64,000 nucleotides of DNA. Source: Chryseobacterium sp. LJ668 (GTDB lineage: Bacteria; Bacteroidota; Bacteroidia; Flavobacteriales; Weeksellaceae). A program made the translations under genes and the position numbers. Shown here in pieces: positions 44,954 through 53,759 of the stretch. The DNA lies in assembly GCF_019613955.1 (NCBI RefSeq), contig NZ_CP080443.1, positions 1,240,001 to 1,304,000 on the forward strand, in the 5' to 3' direction. The notes below the pieces were generated by a model. The model was not told the DNA's origin. It saw only the letters and a list, made by a program, of their open reading frames with translations, and did not search any database. Positions within the stretch are counted from its first letter, which is position 1; each line of letters begins with the position of its first letter.

Positions 44954-46489
44954 TTAAACATTCCAAAACTCACGATCCAAACTTCTGTACTGTATTGCCT
45001 CAGAAATATGATGTGACAAAATATTTTCAGATTCTTTAAGATCAGCAATTGTTCTGGCAACTTTCAAAATTCTGTCATATGCTCTGGCTGAAAGATTCAG
45101 TTTTTCCATGGCCATTTTGATGAGGTTAAAAGATGCATCATCTAATTCACAAAACCGTTCCAACTCACGAGAACCAATTTGAGCATTATAACTGATAGAC
45201 AAATCCTTATATCGTTCATTCTGAATCTCACGCGCAATCAAAACACGTTTTCTTATATCTTCACTTTTTTCGCCTTTTCTTTTTTCAGCCAATTGCTCAA
45301 ACTCAACTTTCTGAACTTCCACATGAATATCAATACGATCTAAAAGCGGTCCCGAAAGTTTATTCATGTACCGCTGCATCTCAAAAACTGACGAAGTGTT
45401 ATTCGGATCATCCGGAAAATATCCGCTGGGACTTGGATTCATCGAAGCCACTAGCATAAAGCTCGAAGGATAATTAACCGTGAATCTTGCCCTGGAAATC
45501 GTCACTTCACGATCTTCCAAAGGTTGTCGCATGACTTCCAAGACGGTTCTTTTAAATTCGGGCATTTCATCTAAAAATAAAACGCCATTATGCGCAAGAG
45601 AAATTTCTCCGGGTTGAGGATAACTCCCTCCACCAACGAGTGCGACATCGGAAATAGTATGATGAGGTGATCTAAAAGGACGAACTGTCATTAGAGAAGT
45701 TTCCGTTCCCATTTTTCCCGCAACAGAATGTATTTTTGTGGTTTCTAAAGCTTCCTTCAGCGTAAGCGGCGGCAAAATACTAGGAACTCTTTTTGCCAGC
45801 ATTGTTTTCCCACTTCCGGGAGGTCCAATGAGGATAATATTATGGCCGCCTGCAGCAGCAACTTCCATTGCTCTTTTTGCGGTTTCCTGACCTTTCACTT
45901 CAGAAAAATCAAAAGGGAAACTGTTTATTTTATCCTGAAACTCTTTCCGGGTATCTAGAACTACTTTTTCCAGAGGTTTTCCTTCATTAAAAAAATCGAT
46001 AACTTCTTTAATATTTTCTACACCGTAAACATCAAGATTATTAACAATGGCTGCTTCTCTTGTGTTTTGTTTCGGCAAAATTATTCCTTTAAAACCTTCT
46101 TCACGAGCCTGAATAGCAATCGGCAACACCCCGCGGATCGGCTGCAGACTTCCATCAAGAGAAAGCTCACCCATGATGATATAGTCTTTTACGTTTTCTG
46201 CGAAAATCTGGTCTGAAGCAACCAGGATACCAATCGCAATACTTAAATCATATGCAGCCCCTTCTTTTCTGAGATCTGCGGGAGCCATATTAATCGTAAT
46301 TTTTTTACCTGGAATTTTGAAGCCTACATTTTTTAAAGCAGCGGAAATTCTATAACTGCTTTCCTTAATAGCATTATCCGGCAGACCTACGAGATGATAG
46401 CCAACACCTCCCGTATCAACATTAACTTCAATGGTTATGGTTTGTGCAGAAACACCAAAGATGGCACTGCCGTAGATTTTAATCAACAT
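44954..46489 (-). CDS. YifB/ComM-type magnesium-chelatase-like AAA+ ATPase
   Basis: A 511-residue protein with an N-terminal Lon-type-like domain (VDTGGVGYHLVGLPDNAIKES), an AAA+ core with Walker A GPPGSGKTML and sensor/arginine motifs, and a C-terminal helical domain (NLSARAYDRILKVARTIADL). ComM helps branch migration during natural transformation in other bacteria. Together with dprA some 22 kb away it suggests competence genes are present, but not that the cell is competent. Confidence 0.92.
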   Translation of the reverse strand: MLIKIYGSAIFGVSAQTITIEVNVDTGGVGYHLVGLPDNAIKESSYRISAALKNVGFKIPGKKITINMAPADLRKEGAAYDLSIAIGILVASDQIFAENVKDYIIMGELSLDGSLQPIRGVLPIAIQAREEGFKGIILPKQNTREAAIVNNLDVYGVENIKEVIDFFNEGKPLEKVVLDTRKEFQDKINSFPFDFSEVKGQETAKRAMEVAAAGGHNIILIGPPGSGKTMLAKRVPSILPPLTLKEALETTKIHSVAGKMGTETSLMTVRPFRSPHHTISDVALVGGGSYPQPGEISLAHNGVLFLDEMPEFKRTVLEVMRQPLEDREVTISRARFTVNYPSSFMLVASMNPSPSGYFPDDPNNTSSVFEMQRYMNKLSGPLLDRIDIHVEVQKVEFEQLAEKRKGEKSEDIRKRVLIAREIQNERYKDLSISYNAQIGSRELERFCELDDASFNLIKMAMEKLNLSARAYDRILKVARTIADLKESENILSHHISEAIQYRSLDREFWNV

Positions 46490-46569
46490 TATATGTGTGT
46501 TTTAAGTAAAAATAAGCTTTTTTTCTTTTTTTAAAGAAAATCTTCAACTTTTTTAAATATATTTTTTAA

Positions 46570-46577
46570 TACTTTTG
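46570..46577 (+). promoter_or_regulatory. -7 element of the csaA operon
   Basis: TACTTTTG matches TAnnTTTG. It lies 40 bases before the chosen csaA start at 46618 and just upstream of an alternative TTG start at 46579, which it makes unlikely. Confidence 0.55.
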
Positions 46578-46617
46578 CTTGAAGCAGATCAAATTATATT
46601 TAAAAATCAAATTGACG

Positions 46618-46965
46618 ATGAGCTTAAAACCTGAAATATCTTGGAAAGATTTCGAAAAGATTGACATCCGATGTGGCACTATTATTTCTATAAATGAATT
46701 TGAAAAAGCCAGAAATCCTTCTTATCAGCTGGAAATTGATTTTGGAGATTTAGGCATTAAAAAATCTGCGGCTCAGATTACTACTTTATACAAAAAAGAA
46801 GATTTAGTCGGTAAACAAATTGTCGCAGTAGTTAATTTTCCGAAAAAACAGATTGCCAATTTTTTCAGTGAATGTCTGGTTTTAGGAATTTACGGTGAAG
46901 ATGTAAAAGACGTGACCATTCTCACACCCTCTTTAACTACAAAAAATGGGTTGCAGGTTGGATAA
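46618..46965 (+). CDS. csaA: tRNA-binding protein CsaA
   Basis: A 115-residue OB-fold tRNA-binding protein similar to the C-terminal domain of MetRS/Trbp111. The motifs IDIRCGTI, LEIDFGDLGIKKSAAQIT and FSECLVLGIYG are typical. The start at 46618 (MSLKPEISW) gives the normal length. It may act as a tRNA chaperone. The exonuclease gene follows after 28 bases. Confidence 0.92.
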   Translation: MSLKPEISWKDFEKIDIRCGTIISINEFEKARNPSYQLEIDFGDLGIKKSAAQITTLYKKEDLVGKQIVAVVNFPKKQIANFFSECLVLGIYGEDVKDVTILTPSLTTKNGLQVG

Positions 46966-46993
46966 TAAATTTAAACAAAGTTGAAGCACAAAG

Positions 46994-47689
46994 ATGATAC
47001 AGAACATTCCATTAGAAAAAGTCTTATTTCTAGATATAGAAACGGTTCCGAATTCAGGTTCGTGGGAAGCACTATCTGAAACCGAACAAATCCTTTGGGA
47101 TAAGAAAACAAAATATCAGCGAAAAGATGAAATTTCAGCAGAAGATTTTTATGAAAGAGCAGGAATTATGGCTGAATTTGGCAAAATCATCTGCCTTACC
47201 ATTGGAATGCTTGAGAAAAATGAAACTTTAAAAATAAAGAGCTTTGCTAATGATGATGAGAGAAAATTGCTGTTGGAATTTGGAGAACTCTTTAACAGCC
47301 CTAGACTTCGCGACGTGATATTATGTGCTCATAACGGAAAAGAATTCGACTTTCCGTGGATTGCAAGACGTTTTCTGATCAACGGGATGCAGCCCCCTAC
47401 TCCGTTTCAGATGTTCGGGAAAAAGCCGTGGGAAATTCCGCATCTTGATACAATGGAACTTTGGAAATTCGGTGACTACAAAAGCTTTATTTCTCTGGAG
47501 CTTTTGGCTCATGTTTTTGGTATTCCGACCCCGAAAGACGACATCGACGGCTCAATGGTTTCATCAATTTACTACATAGAAAAAGACTTGCAGCGAATAG
47601 TTGACTATTGTGAAAAAGATGTCTTAACTTTGGCAAACATTTTCCGACGTATGCGTCAGGAAGACTTATTGCAGAGAAATATCAATTAG
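46994..47689 (+). CDS. 3'-5' exonuclease, DNA polymerase B exo-like
   Basis: A 231-residue DnaQ-superfamily exonuclease of the PolB-exonuclease-like class. The DEDDy motifs are: FLDIETVP (Exo I), CAHNGKEFDFPWIARR (Exo II) and YCEKDVLTL (Exo III). It has no polymerase part, so it acts alone in repair or RNA/DNA turnover. It lies between csaA and the SufT-like gene with short gaps. Confidence 0.88.
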   Translation: MIQNIPLEKVLFLDIETVPNSGSWEALSETEQILWDKKTKYQRKDEISAEDFYERAGIMAEFGKIICLTIGMLEKNETLKIKSFANDDERKLLLEFGELFNSPRLRDVILCAHNGKEFDFPWIARRFLINGMQPPTPFQMFGKKPWEIPHLDTMELWKFGDYKSFISLELLAHVFGIPTPKDDIDGSMVSSIYYIEKDLQRIVDYCEKDVLTLANIFRRMRQEDLLQRNIN

Positions 47690-47697
47690 ATTTACAA

Positions 47698-48024
47698 ATG
47701 AACTTTACAGACGATCAAATTGCCGACATCGGTGAAGAAATTATAAGAGTACTGAAAACCGTTTATGATCCGGAAATTCCGGTAGATATTTACGAATTGG
47801 GATTGATTTACGACGTTCAGATTTCGGAAGAAGCCGATGTTAAAATCATCATGACCTTAACAAGCCCTAACTGTCCAGTTGCGGAAAGTCTTCCGCAAGA
47901 GGTTAAGGACAAAGTAAAAGAGGTAGAAAATGTGAACGAAGTAGAGCTGGAACTTACTTTCGAACCAACTTGGAACAAAGATATGATGAGTGAAGAGGCA
48001 AAATTTGAGCTGGGAATGCTTTAA
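47698..48024 (+). CDS. MIP18/DUF59 Fe-S assembly protein (SufT-like)
   Basis: A 108-residue DUF59 protein with DPEIPVDIYELGLIY and TSPNCPVAESLP carrying the conserved Cys. Such proteins help Fe-S maturation and in many Bacteroidetes stand in the suf operon. Here it is about 27 kb from sufABCD, ends its own three-gene run and is followed by a strong terminator. Confidence 0.9.
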   Translation: MNFTDDQIADIGEEIIRVLKTVYDPEIPVDIYELGLIYDVQISEEADVKIIMTLTSPNCPVAESLPQEVKDKVKEVENVNEVELELTFEPTWNKDMMSEEAKFELGML

Positions 48025-48066
48025 TACCCTATTAAAATTTTTGAAGATAAATTCAAATTTAAAATA

Positions 48067-48098
48067 AAAATAACCGCAGAAATTTCTGCGGTTATTTT
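48067..48098. terminator. Bidirectional hairpin terminator
   Basis: A perfect 14-bp stem (48067-48080 with 48085-48098), extensible by two pairs into the loop. It lies between the convergent SufT-like and OsmC-family genes. Confidence 0.92.
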
Positions 48099-48102
48099 AT
48101 TA

Positions 48103-48504
48103 TCATTGGTAGATAAAAATCATAGTCTGTATCAATTCCGGATGAAGGCTTCTAGCTACCGGACAATTGTGTGCGGTTTCTTCAATGAAAGCTTTTTCTT
48201 TGTCTGAATAGGTATCTGCAAAAACAAAATTACATACAATTTCCCCGATTCTTCTGGGTTCCGTTTTCATAATTTTCTGCAGTGTACAGTACGCTCCGTC
48301 GATATTAATATTTTTTTCTTTGCCTAAAATGGCTATTGTTGTAAGCACACATTCTGCTAAAGAAGTCGCACAAAGATCGGTTGGTGAAAACTTCTCACCT
48401 TTTCCATGGTTATCGGTTGGCGCATCACTTTCGATGAAGGTTCCTGACTGTAAATGTTCTGCTGAACATCTGAGTCCTCCGATGTATGTTATTTTTGATG
48501 TCAT
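48103..48504 (-). CDS. OsmC family peroxide-reductase-type protein
   Basis: A 133-residue OsmC/Ohr-type protein. Two conserved Cys lie in TDLCATSLAECVL and CPVARSLHP (CAT, then CPVA). These reduce organic peroxides with thiols in the related Ohr proteins. The usual E of the family is present in ESDAPTDNHG. It faces the SufT-like gene and has its own strand. Confidence 0.88.
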   Translation of the reverse strand: MTSKITYIGGLRCSAEHLQSGTFIESDAPTDNHGKGEKFSPTDLCATSLAECVLTTIAILGKEKNINIDGAYCTLQKIMKTEPRRIGEIVCNFVFADTYSDKEKAFIEETAHNCPVARSLHPELIQTMIFIYQ

Positions 48505-48531
48505 AATACTTTGAATAAAAAAGACGATCTC

Positions 48532-49380
48532 TTAGAAATGAAAAATATCTTTCGCTATGTTATAAGAACTTTCGAAATTCAATAAGTTCAATTTGTGTTC
48601 CGCTTTTTCTACGCTCATAAAATTGATTACCTGTTCGGTCGGCATATTTCCTACCAGATCATCTTTCGCCATCGGACAACCACCAATTCCTTTGATGGCA
48701 GAATCAAATCTACGGCAACCTTTGTCGTAAGACACTTTCAGTTTTGAATAAGAATCTTCGTAACGATTATGAAAATGCGCTCCAAAATCAATATTTGGAT
48801 ATTTTGAAGGAATCTTTTCGAATAAAACAGAGATCGTTTCCGTCGTTGCAACTCCTGTAGTATCAGACAATAAGATATTTTTAATTCCGATTTCAGAAAA
48901 ACGGTTTGTCCAGAAATCTACATCTTCCCATTTCCACATTTCGCCGTAAGGATTTCCAAATGCCATCGAGAAATAAAGATTCAGGTCTTTGTTTTCACTT
49001 TTCGTCAATTCAAGCATTTTAACAACATCATCAAAAGCTTCTTCCTGATTTTTATTGGTATTTCTGTGCTGAAAAGTTTCAGAAATAGAAAACGGAAAAC
49101 CTAAAATATCCACAGATGGATGCGCCAAAGCTTTTTCGGCACCTCTATAATTTCCAATAATGGCAGAAACTTTGGTGTTGGATAAAGATTTGTCTATGTT
49201 TTCGGCGACCTCAGCAGAATCAGCCATTTGCGGAATTGCTTTTGGGGAAACAAAGCTCAGGCAATCTAAGACATCAAAGCCAACCTCCATTAATGAGTTG
49301 ATATAATCTATCTTTTTGGCAGTCGGGATAAATTCTCCCCAACCTTGCATGGCATCTCTGGGACATTCTGTAAGAAACAT
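48532..49380 (-). CDS. Hydroxymethylglutaryl-CoA lyase-like aldolase
   Basis: A 282-residue DRE-TIM-barrel enzyme. It starts MFLTECPRDAMQGWG, the metal/substrate motif. HFHNRY supplies metal His residues and GIGGCPMAKDDLVGN is the HMG-CoA-lyase Cys loop. It would split 3-hydroxy-3-methylglutaryl-CoA into acetyl-CoA and acetoacetate, as in leucine breakdown. A longer frame starts at 49437 but overlaps a -7 element at 49399-49406, so I chose 49380. Confidence 0.85.
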   Translation of the reverse strand: MFLTECPRDAMQGWGEFIPTAKKIDYINSLMEVGFDVLDCLSFVSPKAIPQMADSAEVAENIDKSLSNTKVSAIIGNYRGAEKALAHPSVDILGFPFSISETFQHRNTNKNQEEAFDDVVKMLELTKSENKDLNLYFSMAFGNPYGEMWKWEDVDFWTNRFSEIGIKNILLSDTTGVATTETISVLFEKIPSKYPNIDFGAHFHNRYEDSYSKLKVSYDKGCRRFDSAIKGIGGCPMAKDDLVGNMPTEQVINFMSVEKAEHKLNLLNFESSYNIAKDIFHF

Positions 49381-49398
49381 GTTCACTTTTGATTTTCT

Positions 49399-49406
49399 CA
49401 AATATA
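49399..49406 (-). promoter_or_regulatory. -7 element of the HMG-CoA-lyase-like gene
   Basis: Minus strand TATATTTG matches TAnnTTTG, 18 bases before the chosen start at 49380; it excludes the longer start at 49437. Confidence 0.5.
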
Positions 49407-49539
49407 ATAAAACTAAAACAATTAGTTCTTTGTACAAAACAAAGCTAAGATTCTTTTGATAACCAATAATTTATATGTGATTTATAATTTCGATACCTCA
49501 TATTCAATTACAAAAAACTGTTCTCAGCATCAAATTTGC

Positions 49540-49547
49540 TAACTTTG
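49540..49547 (+). promoter_or_regulatory. -7 element of pepT
   Basis: TAACTTTG matches TAnnTTTG, 19 bases before the pepT start; a CTG 19 bases upstream could serve as a weak -33. Confidence 0.55.
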
Positions 49548-49566
49548 TTAAAATTTTATACATCTA

Positions 49567-50814
49567 ATGAGTACAATTGAATTCAACGAAATGTGGAGAG
49601 AAAAATTACTGAACCGTTTTCTCAGCTATGTAAAAATATATTCAACAAGTGACGCAGAAAGCGAATCGACACCTTCTACGGAACGACAGTGGGATATCGC
49701 CAATTACATTGTAGAAGAACTAAAAACAATTGGCCTGGAAGATGTCACTATTGACGATCATGGGTATATCATGGCGTATGTGCCTTCTAATCTGGAGAAT
49801 GGCAGCCAGCCAACGATCGGATTTATTTCCCATTACGACACGTCACCAGATTTCAGTGGTGAAAATGTAAAACCACAGGTTTGGGAAAATTATCAGGGAG
49901 AAGATTTAATTTTAAATAAAGAAAGCAATTTTACTTTATCGCCTTCAAAATTTGAAAGCTTAAAACAATATATCGGACAGACGATTATTACCACTGACGG
50001 AAACACGCTTCTCGGAGCAGACGACAAAGCCGGCTGTGCAGAAATCGTAACCGCCGCGGAATATCTGATCGCGCATCCTGAGATTAAACATGGAAGAATG
50101 GCAATCGGATTTACTCCGGATGAAGAAATAGGAAGAGGTGCACATAAATTTGATGTTGCAAAATTCGGGGCAGAATTCGCCTATACAATGGATGGAAGCG
50201 AAGTTGGTGAATTGGAATATGAAAACTTCAACGCAGCCGGAGCTGTGGTGAAAATCCACGGATTGAGTGTACATCCAGGTTATGCGTTTGGAAAAATGGT
50301 GAATGCAAGTCTTTTGGCTGCAGAATTTATTCAGTCTTTACCCGCAAACGAAACTCCTTCTACCACAAAAGGTTTTGATGGTTTTTATCATTTGATGGAT
50401 GTAACTTCTGATGTTTCAGAATGTAAACTTCAATACATCATCCGTGATCATGACGATGAAAAATTTGAGGCAAGAAAAAAATTCATGGAAGAAAAAGTAG
50501 CCGAATTTAATCAAAAACACGGTGAAAAAACCGCTGAAGTGGAGATTAAAGAGCAATACAGAAACATGAAGCAGCAATTCGAAGGCAAAATGCACATCGT
50601 AGATCTTGCTGCAAAAGCCATGAAGGACGCAGGAATTGAGCCTAAAATCAAAGCCATCAGAGGCGGAACGGACGGAGCGCAATTATCTTACATGGGATTA
50701 CCTTGTCCGAATATTTTTGCCGGCGGAATGAATTTTCACGGGCCTTATGAATATGTCGCGCTTGAAAGTATGAAGAAAGCTGTTGAGGTGATTGTGAATA
50801 TTGTGAAGGAGTAA
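49567..50814 (+). CDS. pepT: Peptidase T (tripeptidase)
   Basis: A 415-residue M20 dizinc peptidase that removes the N-terminal residue of tripeptides. Metal and catalytic motifs are clear: SHYDTSPD (His, Asp), LLGADDKAG (bridging Asp) and TPDEEIGRG (Glu pair). The C-terminal IRGGTDGAQLS gives the last ligand region. Length is normal. Divergent from the HMG-CoA-lyase-like gene with a 186-base AT-rich gap holding both promoters. Confidence 0.95.
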   Translation: MSTIEFNEMWREKLLNRFLSYVKIYSTSDAESESTPSTERQWDIANYIVEELKTIGLEDVTIDDHGYIMAYVPSNLENGSQPTIGFISHYDTSPDFSGENVKPQVWENYQGEDLILNKESNFTLSPSKFESLKQYIGQTIITTDGNTLLGADDKAGCAEIVTAAEYLIAHPEIKHGRMAIGFTPDEEIGRGAHKFDVAKFGAEFAYTMDGSEVGELEYENFNAAGAVVKIHGLSVHPGYAFGKMVNASLLAAEFIQSLPANETPSTTKGFDGFYHLMDVTSDVSECKLQYIIRDHDDEKFEARKKFMEEKVAEFNQKHGEKTAEVEIKEQYRNMKQQFEGKMHIVDLAAKAMKDAGIEPKIKAIRGGTDGAQLSYMGLPCPNIFAGGMNFHGPYEYVALESMKKAVEVIVNIVKE

Positions 50815-50832
50815 TTTTTTTTATATAAATTG

Positions 50833-50858
50833 AAATCCAACTCAAAAGAGTTGGATTT
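50833..50858. terminator. Hairpin terminator after pepT
   Basis: A perfect 11-bp stem (50833-50843 with 50848-50858), AAAA loop and T-run, between convergent pepT and the 333-residue gene. Confidence 0.9.
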
Positions 50859-50859
50859 T

Positions 50860-51861
50860 TTAATCATTATCTGGAATTAACCCTGTTGACATTCCACTAT
50901 TTCTTTCCGACTCAGAAACAGACTTCATTTTTTTCTTTTCGATAAATTCTCCAGTCCAAGGATTAAATACGTAAACATTGAATTTATAAACTTTTCCCGT
51001 TCTATTAAATTTCTTATAATTTTCAATCTTAATAAGTTCAGTTATAGAAAATATAAAACGACCACTGTAAAAATCTTTTGAATTAATCTTCTCCCAATCT
51101 AAAAAATGATTTAATTTGTTTCTCTTATTAAGACCTTTTGTTATAGCAATATTATAAGATTCTGAATTGTTTATTTTGAATTTTTTATCTTTTAATTTAA
51201 CATCTTCAAAGCCATAAATACCTACTAAATCATTATTAACTACGTAATTCCCCAAAGAATCCAATTCAATTCCAATCATATCACTTTTCCAATCTGAATC
51301 AGAAACTTTAACGGCATACTTAAAATTAAATTGGTCTGGTTTAGCTTTTAAGGGTTCCGTCCAAGAACCCACATATTTTGATGAGTAGAATTTTGTTCCA
51401 TCATTCCATTCAATCAGTTGTTTTTTATATGCATTCCCATCACATTCAAACCTGACATAATTAGCCAAAAATTCAGTGCCATAAGCCTTTTCAATCAATT
51501 CATCAGCCTTTCGCTTCATAGTTTCAAACAGCTGATGATAAGGATAAAGAGATTTGTTGATTATGCACTTTCCATTCTTATAATCACGAGAATAAAGCCA
51601 ATCACCATTTTCATTATATTCCTTCCAAGAGATTGTTCGATGATATTTATCCATTATTCCTTCAGAACTAACTTTAGTTGTATCATTTATAAACCAAGAT
51701 TTATGAATGATATAATCTTTATCGTTAAGTTTTTCTTCCCAAATTTTATATTTTGAATTTTTAATAATTTGAATTTCAGAAGAATCGGTTTTAATTTTCC
51801 TCTCCGAATATTGTGAAAAGAAAGCCTGACTAATGAAGATAAAAAAACAAAGAAATTTCAT
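50860..51861 (-). CDS. Secreted protein of unknown function
   Basis: A 333-residue protein with a signal peptide (MKFLCFFIFISQAFFSQ). It is rich in Lys, Asp, Tyr and Trp. The middle has DNA-unrelated beta-like strands (WNDGTKFYSSKYVGSWTEPL) with no family I recognise. I begin at 51861: this start overlaps the thiL stop by one base (TAATG), while an 11-codon longer frame reaches into thiL. It is probably co-transcribed with thiL. Confidence 0.6.
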   Translation of the reverse strand: MKFLCFFIFISQAFFSQYSERKIKTDSSEIQIIKNSKYKIWEEKLNDKDYIIHKSWFINDTTKVSSEGIMDKYHRTISWKEYNENGDWLYSRDYKNGKCIINKSLYPYHQLFETMKRKADELIEKAYGTEFLANYVRFECDGNAYKKQLIEWNDGTKFYSSKYVGSWTEPLKAKPDQFNFKYAVKVSDSDWKSDMIGIELDSLGNYVVNNDLVGIYGFEDVKLKDKKFKINNSESYNIAITKGLNKRNKLNHFLDWEKINSKDFYSGRFIFSITELIKIENYKKFNRTGKVYKFNVYVFNPWTGEFIEKKKMKSVSESERNSGMSTGLIPDND

Positions 51862-52922
51862 TATGAAATCTGATTGCCTAAAAAAGCATCCCAACCTTGC
51901 GCCGTCAACGCAACCAATTGGTTAGAACCTCTTGCCACCATAAAATTGCCTTCTTCTTTTTCAACCGCATGACCGATAATCGTAAAATCCGGATGATTTC
52001 TCATCTTTTCAAAATCGTTTGGCGAAATCGTAAATAACAATTCATAATCTTCACCGCCGCTTAACGCTGTCATGACAGGATTTAAATTCAAATCATCCGC
52101 TGTTGTAATCGTCAGATTATCCATCGGAATTTTCTCTTCATACAATCTGAAACCAACTTTCGACTGGTCTGAAAGATGCAGGATTTCCGAAGCCAGACCG
52201 TCTGAAATATCAATCATAGATGTTGGTTTAATATCCAATTGCTCTAAAATTCCTTTGACGTCGGTTCTTGCTTCCGGCTTCAACTGTCTTTCCAAAATAT
52301 AATCAAAACCTTCCATTTCAGGCTGCATATTTGGGTCTGCTAAGAAAATAGCATGTTCTCTTTCCAAAATCTGAAGTCCCATGTAAGCACCACCTAGATC
52401 TCCGCTTACAACAAGCAAATCGTTTGGTTTTGCGCCGCTCCTTTTCACAATATTTTCTTCATCTTCAATTCCGACTGCAGTGATGCTCATCACCAAACCT
52501 GCGTTAGAACTCGTCGTATCACCACCGATTAAATCGACATTATATCTTCCACAAGCCGCCTGAATTCCTGAATACAGTTCTTCCAAAGCTTCTACCGGAA
52601 AACGGTTCGAAACCGCCAAAGAAACCAAAATCTGTGTAGGTGTTGCATTCATTGCTGCGATATCGCTGAGATTCACCACAACGGCTTTGTAGCCTAAATG
52701 TTTCAACGGCACATATCCTAAATTGAAATGCACTCCTTCAGCCAAAACATCAGTCGTTAAAACCACTTTTTTATTTCCAGGGTTGATAACCGCGGCATCA
52801 TCCCCTACTCCAAGTTCCGAAGATTTGTTGGATAAAGGAAAAAATTCCGTTAAGTGTTTTATCAGTCCAAACTCTCCTAATTTAGAAATGGGCGTCAATT
52901 CTGGTTCTTTATCTTCAAACAT
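51861..52922 (-). CDS. thiL: Thiamine-monophosphate kinase
   Basis: A 353-residue enzyme making thiamine diphosphate from thiamine monophosphate with ATP. Motifs: GVGDDAAVI, TTDVLAEGVHF, LGYKAVVVNLSDIAAMNA, and SGGEDYELLF. Length is normal. It shares one base with the next gene. The thioesterase gene is 62 bases upstream on the same strand. Confidence 0.94.
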   Translation of the reverse strand: MFEDKEPELTPISKLGEFGLIKHLTEFFPLSNKSSELGVGDDAAVINPGNKKVVLTTDVLAEGVHFNLGYVPLKHLGYKAVVVNLSDIAAMNATPTQILVSLAVSNRFPVEALEELYSGIQAACGRYNVDLIGGDTTSSNAGLVMSITAVGIEDEENIVKRSGAKPNDLLVVSGDLGGAYMGLQILEREHAIFLADPNMQPEMEGFDYILERQLKPEARTDVKGILEQLDIKPTSMIDISDGLASEILHLSDQSKVGFRLYEEKIPMDNLTITTADDLNLNPVMTALSGGEDYELLFTISPNDFEKMRNHPDFTIIGHAVEKEEGNFMVARGSNQLVALTAQGWDAFLGNQIS

Positions 52923-52984
52923 ATTTATTTTTATAAGTAATGGGTAATTGGCAATGAATAATATTAAACTTTGAATTCAAAACT

Positions 52985-53479
52985 TTAAATACTAAAAATT
53001 GCCGGGTCTATATTTTCCGGACGGAAAGGAAGTTTTTTAAAATCTTCTCGCGTCATCAATATGGTTTCAGCCGTTTTGTATTTATTCATTGCTTCAACAA
53101 CATCATCCGGCGGCGAAGTCATTTTTCTCAGCATTGTATCAATCCAAACACCTGTTGCTTCTGAAGTCGCACAGTGTGAACCATCAGGAAGATAAAACTT
53201 ATGCACAAAACGATAGATTGCAGCATCTTCCGCGCATCCGTCAATTTCAAGACTCACAATGACTTTTTGGTCTGCAAAAATTTCTTTAAAGAAAGAAAAT
53301 CTTTCATGCATAATTACCGGTCCGATTCCCCAACGGCTCATTTGGGTAACGCCCATTTTTTCTTTTTTCATAAAAGCCATTCGGGTTTGCGCGCAATAGG
53401 CTACGTAAGATGAGTTGGCAAGATGTTTATTAGCGTCAAGGTCGCTCCAGCGAACTTCAAATGTATGGTAGAAAGTCAT
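52985..53479 (-). CDS. Acyl-CoA thioesterase (4-hydroxybenzoyl-CoA thioesterase type)
   Basis: A 164-residue hot-dog-fold thioesterase. It begins FEVRWSDLDANKHLANSSYV, with the catalytic Asp and the N-terminal 4HBT motif, and continues through typical strands (FSFFKEIFADQKVIVSLEIDG). Substrate unknown; a fatty-acyl or phenylacetyl thioester is likely. It is divergent from the flavoprotein gene across a 280-base gap. Confidence 0.88.
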   Translation of the reverse strand: MTFYHTFEVRWSDLDANKHLANSSYVAYCAQTRMAFMKKEKMGVTQMSRWGIGPVIMHERFSFFKEIFADQKVIVSLEIDGCAEDAAIYRFVHKFYLPDGSHCATSEATGVWIDTMLRKMTSPPDDVVEAMNKYKTAETILMTREDFKKLPFRPENIDPAIFSI

Positions 53480-53718
53480 TTAATAATAGTTTTTATATGA
53501 ACATCTTTTTTTTAAAAAACAAAATAAAATTGAATCTCGTGTTTATCATTCGTGGGAATCTAAACAGTCAATTCAAAACTTAACTTAGATTAACTAATTG
53601 AATATTGATGCTCAAGGGTTAAAAAAAGTAAGTTGTTTTTTGGTGGTTATATTTTGAGTTTAAAGTTCAAAAATTATAATCCTCAAAATTACTCAAATAA
53701 GATGGTTTATAAAAATTG

Positions 53719-53726
53719 TAGTTTTG
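53719..53726 (+). promoter_or_regulatory. -7 element of the flavoprotein gene
   Basis: TAGTTTTG matches TAnnTTTG and lies 33 bases before the start codon. No ideal -33 TTG is seen; the rest of the 280-base gap holds nothing I can call. Confidence 0.5.
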
Positions 53727-53759
53727 CAAAAATAATCTTCAGCATAAGATTACATAGTT

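Noticed and set aside
53480..53759. Possible small gene (62 codons) at 53633-53821
   Set aside because: It runs into the flavoprotein start in another frame, has basic low-complexity sequence and lacks its own promoter.
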